NCBI GenBank assembly: GCA_050249955.1
Contig: JBFWPN010000008.1
Coordinates: 62,001 to 126,000 of the forward strand
Length of the DNA: 64,000 bases
Source of the DNA: CAVVIG01 sp050249955
GTDB lineage: Bacteria > Acidobacteriota > Vicinamibacteria > Vicinamibacterales > CAVVIG01
Direction: 5' to 3'
Shown here: positions 34,233 through 42,779 of the stretch, one piece after another
Numbering within the stretch: the first letter of the stretch is position 1
Layout of the letters: every line of letters begins with the position of its first letter
Position numbers and translations under genes: made by a program
The notes under the pieces: generated by a model
The model's database searches: none
What the model saw: only the letters and a program-made list of their open reading frames with translations
What the model was told of the DNA's origin: nothing

Positions 34233-34985
34233 ATGCGGCATCCATTCATGTTTCCGGCTCTGGCATTCGCCGTGGCGCTCTCGGGCGCGGCGTGCAGCTC
34301 CGACACCGCGGTCGATGAACGCACCGCGGCCGCCGCGGACGAGGCCGCGCGCGAGGCCGACCGTGCAGCCGAGGTGCAGCGACAGCACAACGAAGACATC
34401 ACGCAGATGGAGGAACGGCTGACCTCGCTGCAGCGCGACTACGACGAAAAAGCCGCAACGGCCAGGGGCACGGCCGGGACGGCGGCCGCCCGCATGCGCA
34501 CGACCCTCGCCGAAGACATGAGCAATGTCCGCGAGGCCGTGAGCGACCTGCGCACGACGACAGCCGAGAACTGGTGGGACCGGCACGAGGCTGCCCTGAA
34601 GCAGTCGATCGACGAGGTGGAGGGCGACGTGAAGCAGGCGGTTGGCGCGCGCGCGCTTCCCGCACCGGCGCAGACCGACCCGGCGATGACCACCCGTGAA
34701 GGCGTCAGCACCGAGCCGTTCCTGTCCAGGCGCGACCGGTTCGTGGCCGAGATGAACGCCCGTATCGACGGCATGCACGAGGCGCTCGACAAGGTGAACG
34801 CCCGGGGCGCCCGGAAGACCGCCATCGACGATCTGAAGGCGCGCGTCGACAAGCTCGACGAGGATGTCGACAAGCTGAAGTCGGCGGACGCCGACGACTG
34901 GTGGGACATCTCCAAGGCGCGCGTGAACGAGTACATCGAGCGCGTGGAAGACTCCATCGCCCGCCTCGACGCCAACGCGAAATGA
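34233..34985 (+). CDS. Lipoprotein with coiled coils and an internal duplication
   Basis: A 250-residue protein with signal peptide and lipobox SGAAC (C21), and AGGAGG 7 bases before the ATG. The mature protein is almost all charged helix. Two segments are related: ENWWDRHEAALKQSIDEVE in the middle and DDWWDISKARVNEYIERVE at the C-terminus, each preceded by a coiled coil with regular heptads (LQRDYDEKAATARGTA and LKARVDKLDEDVDKLK). The WW pairs may mark turning points of a helical hairpin. Family unknown; an envelope spacer or binding protein is plausible. Confidence 0.7.
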   Translation: MRHPFMFPALAFAVALSGAACSSDTAVDERTAAAADEAAREADRAAEVQRQHNEDITQMEERLTSLQRDYDEKAATARGTAGTAAARMRTTLAEDMSNVREAVSDLRTTTAENWWDRHEAALKQSIDEVEGDVKQAVGARALPAPAQTDPAMTTREGVSTEPFLSRRDRFVAEMNARIDGMHEALDKVNARGARKTAIDDLKARVDKLDEDVDKLKSADADDWWDISKARVNEYIERVEDSIARLDANAK

Positions 34986-35014
34986 ACCCGTGACGCGCGG
35001 GCCGACGCAGGGGC

Positions 35015-35791
35015 TCAGCCCTTCGCGGCCGGCCCGCCTGCACCCGGAATGATCCGCAGCAGTTCCATCGGCAGCGGGAAGACCACCGTGGTGTTCTTCT
35101 CCGCGCCGATCTCGGTCAGCGTCTGCAGGTAGCGCAGGATGATGGCCGAGGGTTCGCGGTCGATGATGGCGGCGGCCTGCGCGAGCTTGTCCGACGCAAT
35201 CAGCTCGCCTTCGGCGTGGATGATCTTCGCGCGCTTCTCGCGCTCGGCTTCCGCCTGCCGTCCCATTGCCCGCTGCATGTTCTCCGGCAGGTCGACGTGC
35301 TTCACCTCCACGGCCGACACCTTGATGCCCCACGGGTCGGTCTGGTGGTCGAGGATCTGCTGCAGTTCCTGGTTCAGGCGCTCGCGCGCCGCCAGCAGGT
35401 CATCCAGTTCCGCCTGCCCCAGCACACTCCGGAGCGTCGTCTGGGCGAGCTGCGAGGTGGCGTAGACGTAGTGTTCCACCTCCACCACGGCCCGCCTCGG
35501 ATCGACGACCCTGAAGAACACCACGGCGTTCACCTTCACCGACACGTTGTCCCTGGTGATGATGTCCTGCGGTGGCACGTCGTGCACCACGGTCCGGAGG
35601 CTGATGCGGACGATGCGGTCGATGGGTCGGAAGATGAGGACCACGCCGGGCCCCTTCGTATGCGGGAGCAGCTTGCCGAGGCGGAAGATCACGCCGCGTT
35701 CGTACTCCGCGAGGATCTGGATGGAGCTCACGAGGTACAGCACGACGAGTGCGGCGGCGATGAGGGCCGGGGACAGGATCAGGCCTTCCAT
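35015..35791 (-). CDS. Slipin (SPFH/band-7 stomatin-like protein)
   Basis: A 258-residue protein. One N-terminal hydrophobic segment (LILSPALIAAALVVLYLVSS) is followed by the SPFH domain with family signatures GVIFRLGKLLPHTKGPGVVL, DIITRDNVSVKVNAVVFFRV and NMQRAMGRQAEAEREKRAKI. Slipins form oligomeric rings in the inner membrane and work with NfeD-type proteases in membrane quality control. The ATG at 35791 lies inside the 3' end of the NfeD gene, a 13-bp overlap, the classic NfeD-slipin operon. It converges with the coiled-coil lipoprotein gene. Confidence 0.93.
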   Translation of the reverse strand: MEGLILSPALIAAALVVLYLVSSIQILAEYERGVIFRLGKLLPHTKGPGVVLIFRPIDRIVRISLRTVVHDVPPQDIITRDNVSVKVNAVVFFRVVDPRRAVVEVEHYVYATSQLAQTTLRSVLGQAELDDLLAARERLNQELQQILDHQTDPWGIKVSAVEVKHVDLPENMQRAMGRQAEAEREKRAKIIHAEGELIASDKLAQAAAIIDREPSAIILRYLQTLTEIGAEKNTTVVFPLPMELLRIIPGAGGPAAKG

Positions 35792-37125
35792 GCGGAGTCT
35801 CCTTCGGGAGCGGACGTTGAGTCTGGGACGACGGTGAGGGTCAGCCCGTCCACCTGTGTGATGCGGACCCGTGCGCCGGGGTCGGTCGGGACGGCGCAGT
35901 TCGCACGCCACAGTTCGCCGTGGACATCCACGAGGCCCGGCACGTCCGGGCCCAGTGCGCTTCGGGCCTGTGCCTGCCGGCCGATCAGGGTATGGACCCC
36001 CATCACCGCCGGCTGGCGTTGTGCCCTGAGGGCCATCCGGCCGAGCAGCAGCATGCCGGCGGAGAGCACCAACACCACCGGCACGATCAGCCCGAGGCTC
36101 ACCTGCACGCCTGGCACCTCGCGGGTCACCATCAGCGAGCCGATCAGCAGGCTCACCGCGCCACCGATGCCAAGCGCGCCGAAGGAGGGCACCTTGAGTT
36201 CGAGAATCACGAGCCCCAGGCCGAGCAGGATGAGCAGCAGGCCGGTCAGGTTCACCGGCACGATCTGGAACGCGAAGAAGGCCAGCAGCAGCGATACGCC
36301 GCCCACCACGCCCGGGAGGATGGCGCCCGGGCTCCACAGTTCAATCGTGAGGCCGAGGGTGCCGAGGGTGAGCAGCAGGTAGGCGATCTGCGGGTCGGCA
36401 ATCAGGCCGAGGAACCGCTGGCGTCTCGACATGGGGATGGTGCGCTGCTCCGCGTTGCGGGTGTGAAGGGTGGCGGACCGCCCATCGAACCGGGTGATGG
36501 TGCGGCCATCGAGCTGGCGCAGCAGGTCGTTCACGTCTGAAGCGATCACGTCGACCAGCGGCGGCTGGGCGCTGGCGGCTTCCGAGTCGGTGAAGGCGCG
36601 GCTTTCGAGCACGGCCTGTTCTGCCAGTTGCACATTGCGGTGGCGTGCCTCGGCGAGCGAGCGGACGTACGCCGCGCTGTCGGCAGCCACCTTCTTTGCC
36701 ATCGTCTCGTCCATGGCCTGGCCGTTGCCCGAGACGGGATGGGCGGCCCCGATGTGGGTGCCTGGGGCCATGGCGGCCACGTCGGCCGCAATCGTGAGCA
36801 CGAAGCCGGCCGAGGCGGCGCGGGCGCCGGAGGGGGCCACGAACACGGCCACGGGCGCGCGCGACGTGATCATTCTCGAGACGATCGTGCGTGTGGAGTC
36901 GAGCAGGCCTCCCGGGGTGCGCAGGGTGATGACGATGAGGGCGGCGTTCGAGGCATCGGCCTGGTCGATGACCTCGGTCAGGTACTCGGCGGCGATGGGG
37001 TGGATGATGCCGTCCAGTTCGGCCACCACGACCGCGCCCGGCGCAGGTGTGCCCTGGGTGTGGACGAGGGCGGTGAGGCCCATCGCCAGCGCCAGGAGAG
37101 CGAAGCGGCGCCGAGCCCATGCCAT
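35779..37125 (-). CDS. nfeD: Long-form NfeD membrane serine protease
   Basis: A 448-residue protein. An N-terminal signal/anchor is followed by a ClpP/crotonase-like protease domain with nucleophile S106 in PSGARAASAGFVL and a Lys candidate K144/K145 in MDETMAKKVAADS, then four to five membrane helices (~230-360) and a C-terminal OB-fold NfeD domain (GRQAQARSALGPDVPGLVDV). The family cuts membrane proteins such as stomatin/slipin near the C-terminus, using the Ser-Lys dyad. The ATG at 37125 gives the natural signal sequence. Co-translated with slipin. Confidence 0.92.
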   Translation of the reverse strand: MAWARRRFALLALAMGLTALVHTQGTPAPGAVVVAELDGIIHPIAAEYLTEVIDQADASNAALIVITLRTPGGLLDSTRTIVSRMITSRAPVAVFVAPSGARAASAGFVLTIAADVAAMAPGTHIGAAHPVSGNGQAMDETMAKKVAADSAAYVRSLAEARHRNVQLAEQAVLESRAFTDSEAASAQPPLVDVIASDVNDLLRQLDGRTITRFDGRSATLHTRNAEQRTIPMSRRQRFLGLIADPQIAYLLLTLGTLGLTIELWSPGAILPGVVGGVSLLLAFFAFQIVPVNLTGLLLILLGLGLVILELKVPSFGALGIGGAVSLLIGSLMVTREVPGVQVSLGLIVPVVLVLSAGMLLLGRMALRAQRQPAVMGVHTLIGRQAQARSALGPDVPGLVDVHGELWRANCAVPTDPGARVRITQVDGLTLTVVPDSTSAPEGDSAWKA

Positions 37126-37215
37126 GCGTGATTGTAGGCACGTAACGCCCGCGCGCACCGAACTGCTTCAGCCGAGCTGGGTCGGTCCTGGCGTCGAAGC
37201 TTCCAGCCTCCCGCG

Positions 37216-37929
37216 TTAGCGGAGGCAGTCTCCCGCCGGCCTGAACCCTGCGGCTTCGGCGGCGGCGCCGGTGGCGAACACCACCGTGCAGTTGCGGCAG
37301 TTGTAATTCGGGCAGGAGGGCGCGTGGTACACGCGGCTGGAGCGGTTGCCGTGGAACGGGCCGGCTGCGCCGGGCGGCGCCTGTCGCGTGGCGGTGGCAA
37401 CGGCACAGGCCGGCTTCGGTGCGCCTGGTGCCCAGAAGCCGCTGCCCTGGCGCTGCGCGTCGCGCTGTGCGGCGGCGAGCGTGGCGTCGGACGAGTAGCG
37501 CGTGAAGTGGCAGGCGAGGCCGTCGCGCACCAGGTGCAGGCTCGAGTCGAGGCCGTCCACCAGCACGCGCGCCACCAGGCGGTCGTAGCGGTCCACATCG
37601 GTGCCCCGGAGCTGCACCTGCTTGCCGAGGAGCAGCACGCGCGCGGCGCGGGTGGCCTGCGTGCTGTAGGGTTCGCCGCGTTCGGGGGCGTCGATGCCGT
37701 CGAGGCGGACCGTAAGGGTGGCGCCGTCGGCGAGCGCGGCGTGAAGCGTGTCGCCGTCCACGACGGAGGTGACGGTGGCGATAGTTGTGACGCGGACGAA
37801 GCGGTGAGGGTCGGCTTGGCGCTGGGCGGCGCAGATGTTGGGGAACCAGAGCAGCGCGAGTGCACAGAGCCACGTGACCGGCAGCCGTCCGAGTGCGCGC
37901 GACGTAGCGCTTCTGTCGAAGCGTGTCAT
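37216..37929 (-). CDS. Secreted thermonuclease-like (SNase) protein with Cys-rich tail
   Basis: A 237-residue protein. Signal peptide ~1-35 (LPVTWLCALALLWFPNICAA). The SNase fold contains TVTSVVDGDTLHAALADGAT, the catalytic Arg/Asp/Glu set in VRLDGIDAPERGEPYSTQAT, and DRYDRLVARVLVDG. The C-terminal ~45 residues (VYHAPSCPNYNCRNCTVVFA...AGFRPAGDC) form a cysteine-rich module like that attached to other exported nucleases and resembling the Ada metal-binding region. The start could be the ATG at 37965 or 38034; 37929 gives the best signal peptide. Probably degrades extracellular nucleic acid. Confidence 0.85.
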   Translation of the reverse strand: MTRFDRSATSRALGRLPVTWLCALALLWFPNICAAQRQADPHRFVRVTTIATVTSVVDGDTLHAALADGATLTVRLDGIDAPERGEPYSTQATRAARVLLLGKQVQLRGTDVDRYDRLVARVLVDGLDSSLHLVRDGLACHFTRYSSDATLAAAQRDAQRQGSGFWAPGAPKPACAVATATRQAPPGAAGPFHGNRSSRVYHAPSCPNYNCRNCTVVFATGAAAEAAGFRPAGDCLR

Positions 37930-38212
37930 CTTCAAGGAAGAGCGCGCGTGGCCGGGAATGGACATCCGTTTACAGCGTTGCGGCAAAGGATCCACGACGT
38001 CTCTACGAGTTGGGGTAGGCGCAGAATCTACCACTTCGCGCGCTGCCCGGTTTGTAGGAATTGCCCCGATCTTCGGGCGTGCTGCGATTCAGTTGCGTCA
38101 ATTCGCGCAGCGCACGAACCACACAACCACAACGTCATCGCCACAGCGGACATTTGTCCGAAGGCGCGAAGAGTTGCCGCACGAACAGCCGAGCTTAGGG
38201 CCCACGGGCCCG

Positions 38213-38470
38213 TCACGACGCGCGCCCCTGGCGGCTCCGCGCATACGCCATCGCCATCAACCGTGCGCGAGTCCGCTGCAGTTGGGCGCGATAGCACTGG
38301 AAGCAGAGCGTGTGGTCCGCGTCGGCCTTCACCACCCCACGATGCCGGAAGCGGGGACGCCGACGGGCGCAAGCCACGCAGAGGCGCCGGACCGGTAGCA
38401 GCAGGGGCAGCGCGCGCGAGCCCTGGTCCAGGGCATGCGCGTGCACGTGGCGGGTCGCTCGTCCACTCAT
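38213..38470 (-). CDS. Small zinc-ribbon protein
   Basis: An 85-residue basic protein. GGAGG lies 5 bases before the ATG at 38470. Two CxxC pairs (C31/C34 in LCVACARRR and C56/C59 in HTLCFQCYRAQ), 22 residues apart, should bind one zinc. Many Arg residues follow the second pair, consistent with nucleic-acid binding. No family recognised; a similar first motif (FCAACN) occurs in the protein at 60272-60658. The 240-bp gap before it and the 160-bp gap after it hold nothing recognisable. Confidence 0.6.
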   Translation of the reverse strand: MSGRATRHVHAHALDQGSRALPLLLPVRRLCVACARRRPRFRHRGVVKADADHTLCFQCYRAQLQRTRARLMAMAYARSRQGRAS

Positions 38471-38634
38471 TCGGTCCTCCGGTGCGGGGCTGAAGCCAGG
38501 CGAAGGAGCGCCGCCGCGTGGTGAGCGGCGCGTGAATGGAGCGAGTCTATGCGCGGGCTGTGACAGGTCCGGTCATACGCCAGACCTTCGCCGAATGATG
38601 TGTCGTTCCGGGGGACTCGCGCGGGGCAGGTTCG

Positions 38635-39303
38635 TCAGTACCGGCCGTAAGACACCGAGTACGGCATCCCCCGCTCAATCGGCGACGGCCCCCCATGCCC
38701 GTCACGGTTGTAGTGCGCCCGAATGCCCGCAATCTGGCTCAGCCCGGCGTCCGCATCGCCCGTGTGCACCACTCCCACCGCCATCGGGAACTCGACCCGC
38801 ATCACCGCCAGGATCTGCGCGTCGGTCAACTGCCAGTTCGGGTTCTGGTCCAGCATCCAGTTCTGGAACTGCACCACCCGCATGCCCGACAGCGTGCCCA
38901 CATGCTGATGCCCGCTCCAGGGCAGCACGCCGCGCATGGTGGAGACGAACGCGTTCAGCGACTCCTCCGAGCCCACCTTCCTGCGCGCGAGGTCGATCAG
39001 CGCCTCAATCGTGGACGGTGCGGGTGGGCCCGATGCCGCTGCAGCGGCCGTTGAGGGCTGGGCCGCGCGCGCCTCCGCAGGGGGGGTCCGCGCCGACGCA
39101 GGGGGCCACGCCCGCCCCGTGCCGCGCCTGGCAGCCGCCGGATCGGTGGTCGACGCCGCGCTCAGCACCGCCAGGGCGGTGGCCAGCTTCTTCCGGCCGG
39201 CCGTGTCGAAGTGAATGGTGATGTGCTGGTCGGTGGCCTGCAACACGGTCCCATCCCCGAAGGTGTCGTGATGCACGCGCGCGCCAGGCTTCAGGTCGTC
39301 CAT
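38635..39303 (-). CDS. Protein with UvrD/PcrA-tail-like Tudor domain
   Basis: A 222-residue protein. The N-terminus LKPGARVHHDTFGDGTVLQA...IHFDTAGRKKLATALAVL is the small beta-barrel found at the C-terminus of UvrD/PcrA helicases, where it contacts RNA polymerase. A Pro/Ala-rich linker follows (~60-95), then a ~120-residue domain (LIDLARRKVGSEESLNAFVS, VQFQNWMLDQNPNWQLTDAQ) of unknown family. The ATG at 39303 is preferred to 39375 because it fits the domain start. A regulator or transcription-associated adaptor is possible. Confidence 0.65.
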   Translation of the reverse strand: MDDLKPGARVHHDTFGDGTVLQATDQHITIHFDTAGRKKLATALAVLSAASTTDPAAARRGTGRAWPPASARTPPAEARAAQPSTAAAAASGPPAPSTIEALIDLARRKVGSEESLNAFVSTMRGVLPWSGHQHVGTLSGMRVVQFQNWMLDQNPNWQLTDAQILAVMRVEFPMAVGVVHTGDADAGLSQIAGIRAHYNRDGHGGPSPIERGMPYSVSYGRY

Positions 39304-39427
39304 GGTGTGGTCCGGCCACAGTCTGGCCCAACCCAGCCCCGCGCACAACGACCGCCCCCTGGGCGCGCCCTCCATCGGCAGGTAGAATCACCACCTGAAC
39401 CACGCCGGCCCCACATCTGGAGTTCGA

Positions 39428-40393
39428 GTGAGCAGGCCTACCGCATATCCCAGCACCATCCGCGCCGCGCTCCGCCGCGGCGGAGTCGTGGTGGCGCTTG
39501 CCGTACTCGCCTTCCTCGCCGCTCCCGTCGCATCCGCGCAGGACCTCCCCACCCCCACCGGCAAGGTCAACGACTTCGCCAACGTCCTGCCCGCCCCCGA
39601 CCGCACCACTCTCGAAGCCCAGCTCGCCGACCTCGAACGCACCACCTCCGTCGAGGTGGCCATCGTCACGGTGCCCTCGCTCGATGGGCGCACCATCGAG
39701 AACTACGCCACCGCCCTCTTCAACACCTGGGGCATCGGCAAGAAGGGCCGCGACAACGGCGTGCTCATCCTCGTCTCGATCCAGGACAGGACGATGAGGA
39801 TCGAGGTGGGATACGGTCTGGAAGGGGTGCTGCCAGACGGCCTCGCCGGCTCGGTCATCCGCGAGCTGTTCCGCCCGAAGTTCCGCAACGGCGACTATCG
39901 CGGCGGCATCGTCGACGGCACCACCCGCATCATCGACATCGTCCGCCGCAACGAAACGCTCACCGCCGAACAGCGGGCGGCACTGGACCAGGCGGCACGC
40001 GAGGCCGGGAAGTCGTGGGGCATGGCCGCCTTCCTGGGCCTCTTTGTCGCCATCGGCGCCTTCATCAGCGGCTCCGGCATCGGCGCGCGCGTGATCGTCC
40101 AGTCGGTGGTGGGCCTCGTCTTCACGGTCGGCCCGCTGGCTGCGAGCGGCACGGTGGCACCGACAGCGGCCGTCGTGGTGCTGGTCCTCGTCGGCGTGGC
40201 CGTGTTCGCCTGGGCCGTGCGCGTGGGTCGCCGGCCGGAATGGCAGGAGAAGTTCCGCGGCCGGACGAGCCGCACGGGCTGGGTGATGAGCGGTGCCGGA
40301 CGCCGTTCGTCATCCGGCGGATCGTCGCGATCGGGCGGCAGCAGCTTCGGCGGTGGACGCTCGGGAGGCGGCGGCGCGAGCGGACGCTGGTAG
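39428..40393 (+). CDS. TPM-domain membrane protein (YgcG-like)
   Basis: A 321-residue protein from GTG 39428 (GGAG 6 bases upstream). Signal peptide to ~residue 38, then the TPM domain (VNDFANVLPAPDRTTLEAQL, VEVAIVTVPSLDGRTIENYA, NTWGIGKKGRDNGVLILVSI, RIEVGYGLEGVLPDGLAG). Two or three membrane helices (~195-270) and a Ser/Gly-rich tail ending SGGGGASGRW follow. TPM proteins (TLP18.3/Psb32/MOLO-1) are thought to assist assembly or repair of membrane complexes, some with phosphatase activity. The next gene starts 42 bp downstream on the same strand. Confidence 0.9.
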   Translation: MSRPTAYPSTIRAALRRGGVVVALAVLAFLAAPVASAQDLPTPTGKVNDFANVLPAPDRTTLEAQLADLERTTSVEVAIVTVPSLDGRTIENYATALFNTWGIGKKGRDNGVLILVSIQDRTMRIEVGYGLEGVLPDGLAGSVIRELFRPKFRNGDYRGGIVDGTTRIIDIVRRNETLTAEQRAALDQAAREAGKSWGMAAFLGLFVAIGAFISGSGIGARVIVQSVVGLVFTVGPLAASGTVAPTAAVVVLVLVGVAVFAWAVRVGRRPEWQEKFRGRTSRTGWVMSGAGRRSSSGGSSRSGGSSFGGGRSGGGGASGRW

Positions 40394-40435
40394 CCGTCGG
40401 GTCGACTGGGCTATGCTCCGCCGCACCAGTTCCCC

Positions 40436-41992
40436 ATGCCCGGCGACCGACCGACCGACGCGCTGTTCGATGAGTTGCGGGCCGCCACGAGCGCCCCCGA
40501 TCTGTTCCGGCACATCTACGCCTTCCTCGCTGGGCCTGCGCACGCCGAAGATGTCCGGAAGATCTTCATGGCCCCACCGGGCGCACTCGGCTACGACGTG
40601 CGCGATGCCATCGCCCCACTCGAGGAGCGCCTGACGCAACTGTTCAGGGAACACTCGACCGTCGACTGGGATTTCGATTTCGCCGGCAGCCGCGAGGCAC
40701 TGGTCGACTGCCTGATCTCCTTCGGTGTCCAGCGCAAGGGCATCCACGTCCTGGTCGGTGCGCTGGTCCTCACTCTCAGGCACCTCGACTCGCCCGTCGG
40801 GGGCATCCTGATGCGGGAGTCGCCGCCACAGTACCCGCCCCAGCCCGATCGCGAGGGCTTCACGGTCGTCTACCGTGGCCGCCACGTGTTCGCTGAGCTC
40901 CGCAATGCCTTCGACAACGAACGCGACCTGAACGAGGGAGGGGAAGTCCACACGGAGACACCGCCTGTCCTCGAGCACGACGCCTTCCCCGCCGTGCTCG
41001 AACTGCACCACACCTACGTGGTCCCCCCAGAGGTGTCCTCGCTCGTCTCGGGCTGGACGGCCGCCTGGCTCCCGAAGGTGGTCGATGACCAGCTCCCGGG
41101 GAATCGACCGCTGCGGATTGCACTCGTCTCGTGTCCGCACAGCAGGCAGGGCCTGAGCGTCGACATCGACTCGACGACGCACCCGACAGCCTGGGTCTAT
41201 CGTGTCACCTGCACGCCGGACGAACCCCTGGTGACCGACCTCGCGCAGGCCCTCGAAGAGGAAACAGCCCGACGCACGGGCGTCATTGCCCTCCCGGAGC
41301 TGATGGGGAGCGCCCGCGGCGACCAACTCTTCACCTCGCACCTCGCCGAGCACCGTTACCGGGTCGGCTTCGTACTGCCCGGGTCGAGACACATCCTGCA
41401 CGATGACCCGCCCGGCCAGACCGAATGGCGCAATCAGGTCGACGCCCTCGACTCGACCGGCAGGCACCTTCCAGGCGTCAGGCATTGGAAGGTGTCGCGC
41501 TTTCCCCTGCCGGAGAAGACGGTCGAACAGTTGCGCCCCGATCTTCTCTCCGCCGTCCGCGCGGGGCGCGAGGTTCTCGAGGGGATCGACACCGCGCCGC
41601 GTGAACTCCGGCTCTACTGCAGCCACGGATGGGGACGGTTCACGATCGGCATCTGCCGCGACCTGCTGGAGCCGGCGTTCCAGCACTTCTGCCTGACTCA
41701 CAGGCCAGACCACATCATCGTCCTGGCCATGACACAGCAGACCGACGAGTTCGTGCACCAGGCCCGGACGCTCGGACGGCAGGCAGACGCCGGCATCTAC
41801 ATCGTCAACGCCGGATTCAGCCACGCCGTCGCCCCAGGTATCGTCTACGTGCCGTTCCGGTCCCTGGCGAAGCGGCCGGTACCCGCGTGCAGCGCTGGGC
41901 ACCGGGTCTGCGTCACCACGGTCGAACTGGACGAGGGCGCACGTCCCGGGATCGAGACGCGTCATATAGAGCGGACGAGCCGGACCCGATAA
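40436..41992 (+). CDS. Nitrilase-superfamily protein with long N-terminal extension
   Basis: A 518-residue protein. A carbon-nitrogen hydrolase fold begins about residue 222 (RPLRIALVSCPHS) and shows the Glu-Lys-Cys triad: E288 in VIALPELMGS, K352 in HWKVSRFPLPEKT and C407 in FTIGICRDLLEP. The 64- and 55-residue spacings fit nitrilases. The first ~220 residues have no domain I recognise (HIYAFLAGPAHAEDVRKIFM, GIHVLVGALVLTLRHL). Nitrilases hydrolyse nitriles or amides; the substrate here is unknown. It leads a same-strand block with a winged-helix gene (62 bp downstream) and a KaiC-like ATPase. The fold assignment is from the motifs only. Confidence 0.7.
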   Translation: MPGDRPTDALFDELRAATSAPDLFRHIYAFLAGPAHAEDVRKIFMAPPGALGYDVRDAIAPLEERLTQLFREHSTVDWDFDFAGSREALVDCLISFGVQRKGIHVLVGALVLTLRHLDSPVGGILMRESPPQYPPQPDREGFTVVYRGRHVFAELRNAFDNERDLNEGGEVHTETPPVLEHDAFPAVLELHHTYVVPPEVSSLVSGWTAAWLPKVVDDQLPGNRPLRIALVSCPHSRQGLSVDIDSTTHPTAWVYRVTCTPDEPLVTDLAQALEEETARRTGVIALPELMGSARGDQLFTSHLAEHRYRVGFVLPGSRHILHDDPPGQTEWRNQVDALDSTGRHLPGVRHWKVSRFPLPEKTVEQLRPDLLSAVRAGREVLEGIDTAPRELRLYCSHGWGRFTIGICRDLLEPAFQHFCLTHRPDHIIVLAMTQQTDEFVHQARTLGRQADAGIYIVNAGFSHAVAPGIVYVPFRSLAKRPVPACSAGHRVCVTTVELDEGARPGIETRHIERTSRTR

Positions 41993-42000
41993 AGGGCAGT

Positions 42001-42020
42001 GAGTATACTCTGATATAGTC
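42001..42020 (+). promoter_or_regulatory. AT-rich palindrome: possible operator/promoter of the wHTH-ATPase pair
   Basis: GAGTATACTC (42001-42010) is a perfect 10-bp palindrome followed by TGATATAGTC, in the 61-bp gap before the winged-helix gene. TATACT at 42004-42009 fits a -10 element. The patch is much more AT-rich than its surroundings. An autoregulatory operator for the winged-helix protein is inference. Confidence 0.4.
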
Positions 42021-42053
42021 AGGCCAGCCCGCCGCGGAGAGAGTCCAGAAGCG

Positions 42054-42779
42054 ATGGAAACCACACGGTTCATTCGAGAGTTGGCGTCGCGGACCGAGCG
42101 CCAGGTGCCGGTCACGGAGGGCGACTTCGTGGGTGTGGCAAAGCGGGCACAACGTCAGCTCGTGATGGCTGCGGCCGAGTCGCGCTGGGACCAGTTGGAT
42201 GAGCTGGGCCGCGAACTGAGCCGTCTGGGCGAGGCAGTGGCCAGGATGTCGGTCCCCGGGAACTGGCACCTGCTGTACGAGCTGCTCGGCGATACGGCCT
42301 CGGACATTGCCCGGCACGGGGCCCCCCGCGAACAGAGCCTGCTCACACTGGCCGAGCACCCGATGCGCGATGTGCTGGAGTCGCTCGTCGAGTGGCGTCC
42401 CGCGAGCGATTTGCGGCGTGAGTTCCAGATTCCCAATCAGTCGAACCTCGCACGGAGCCTGAAGCCGTTTATCGCCGCTGGCTATCTCCAGTTGCGCGAA
42501 GGGCCACGCAACAGCCGGCTGTACAAGCTGACACCGCGAGGGCGGACCACGCTCGGCATCGCTGCTGACCGGCAGGTGCACGCTGCCGCCGCCGCAGCCC
42601 CTGCTCCCGTCCTGAGCCCTGCCCACGGCCCGGCCACCTTTGATCGCCGCAGGCCGCCGGCGCCACCTGCATCGGCAGCGGCCGCAACGGTGATCCCACC
42701 CGTGAGGATGCGCCGGAGCCCAAGGGAGGTCGTGCCCGACAGCGCGGACGACACCGTGGGGGCGACGCCGGACCGATGA
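42054..42779 (+). CDS. Winged-helix DNA-binding protein
   Basis: A 241-residue protein. The N-terminal ~95 residues are helical and include a Trp-containing amphipathic region (RWDQLDELGRELSRLGEAVA). Residues ~105-170 form a winged helix (MRDVLESLVEWRPASDLRRE, NLARSLKPFIAAGYLQLREG, RLYKLTPRGRTTLGI), most like ArsR/PadR-type domains. The last ~70 residues are Ala/Pro-rich and disordered-looking. Stop and next start overlap (ATGA at 42776-42779), so it is co-translated with the KaiC-like ATPase. Probable roles are repressor of this block or DNA-targeting subunit of a complex. Confidence 0.72.
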   Translation: METTRFIRELASRTERQVPVTEGDFVGVAKRAQRQLVMAAAESRWDQLDELGRELSRLGEAVARMSVPGNWHLLYELLGDTASDIARHGAPREQSLLTLAEHPMRDVLESLVEWRPASDLRREFQIPNQSNLARSLKPFIAAGYLQLREGPRNSRLYKLTPRGRTTLGIAADRQVHAAAAAAPAPVLSPAHGPATFDRRRPPAPPASAAAATVIPPVRMRRSPREVVPDSADDTVGATPDR

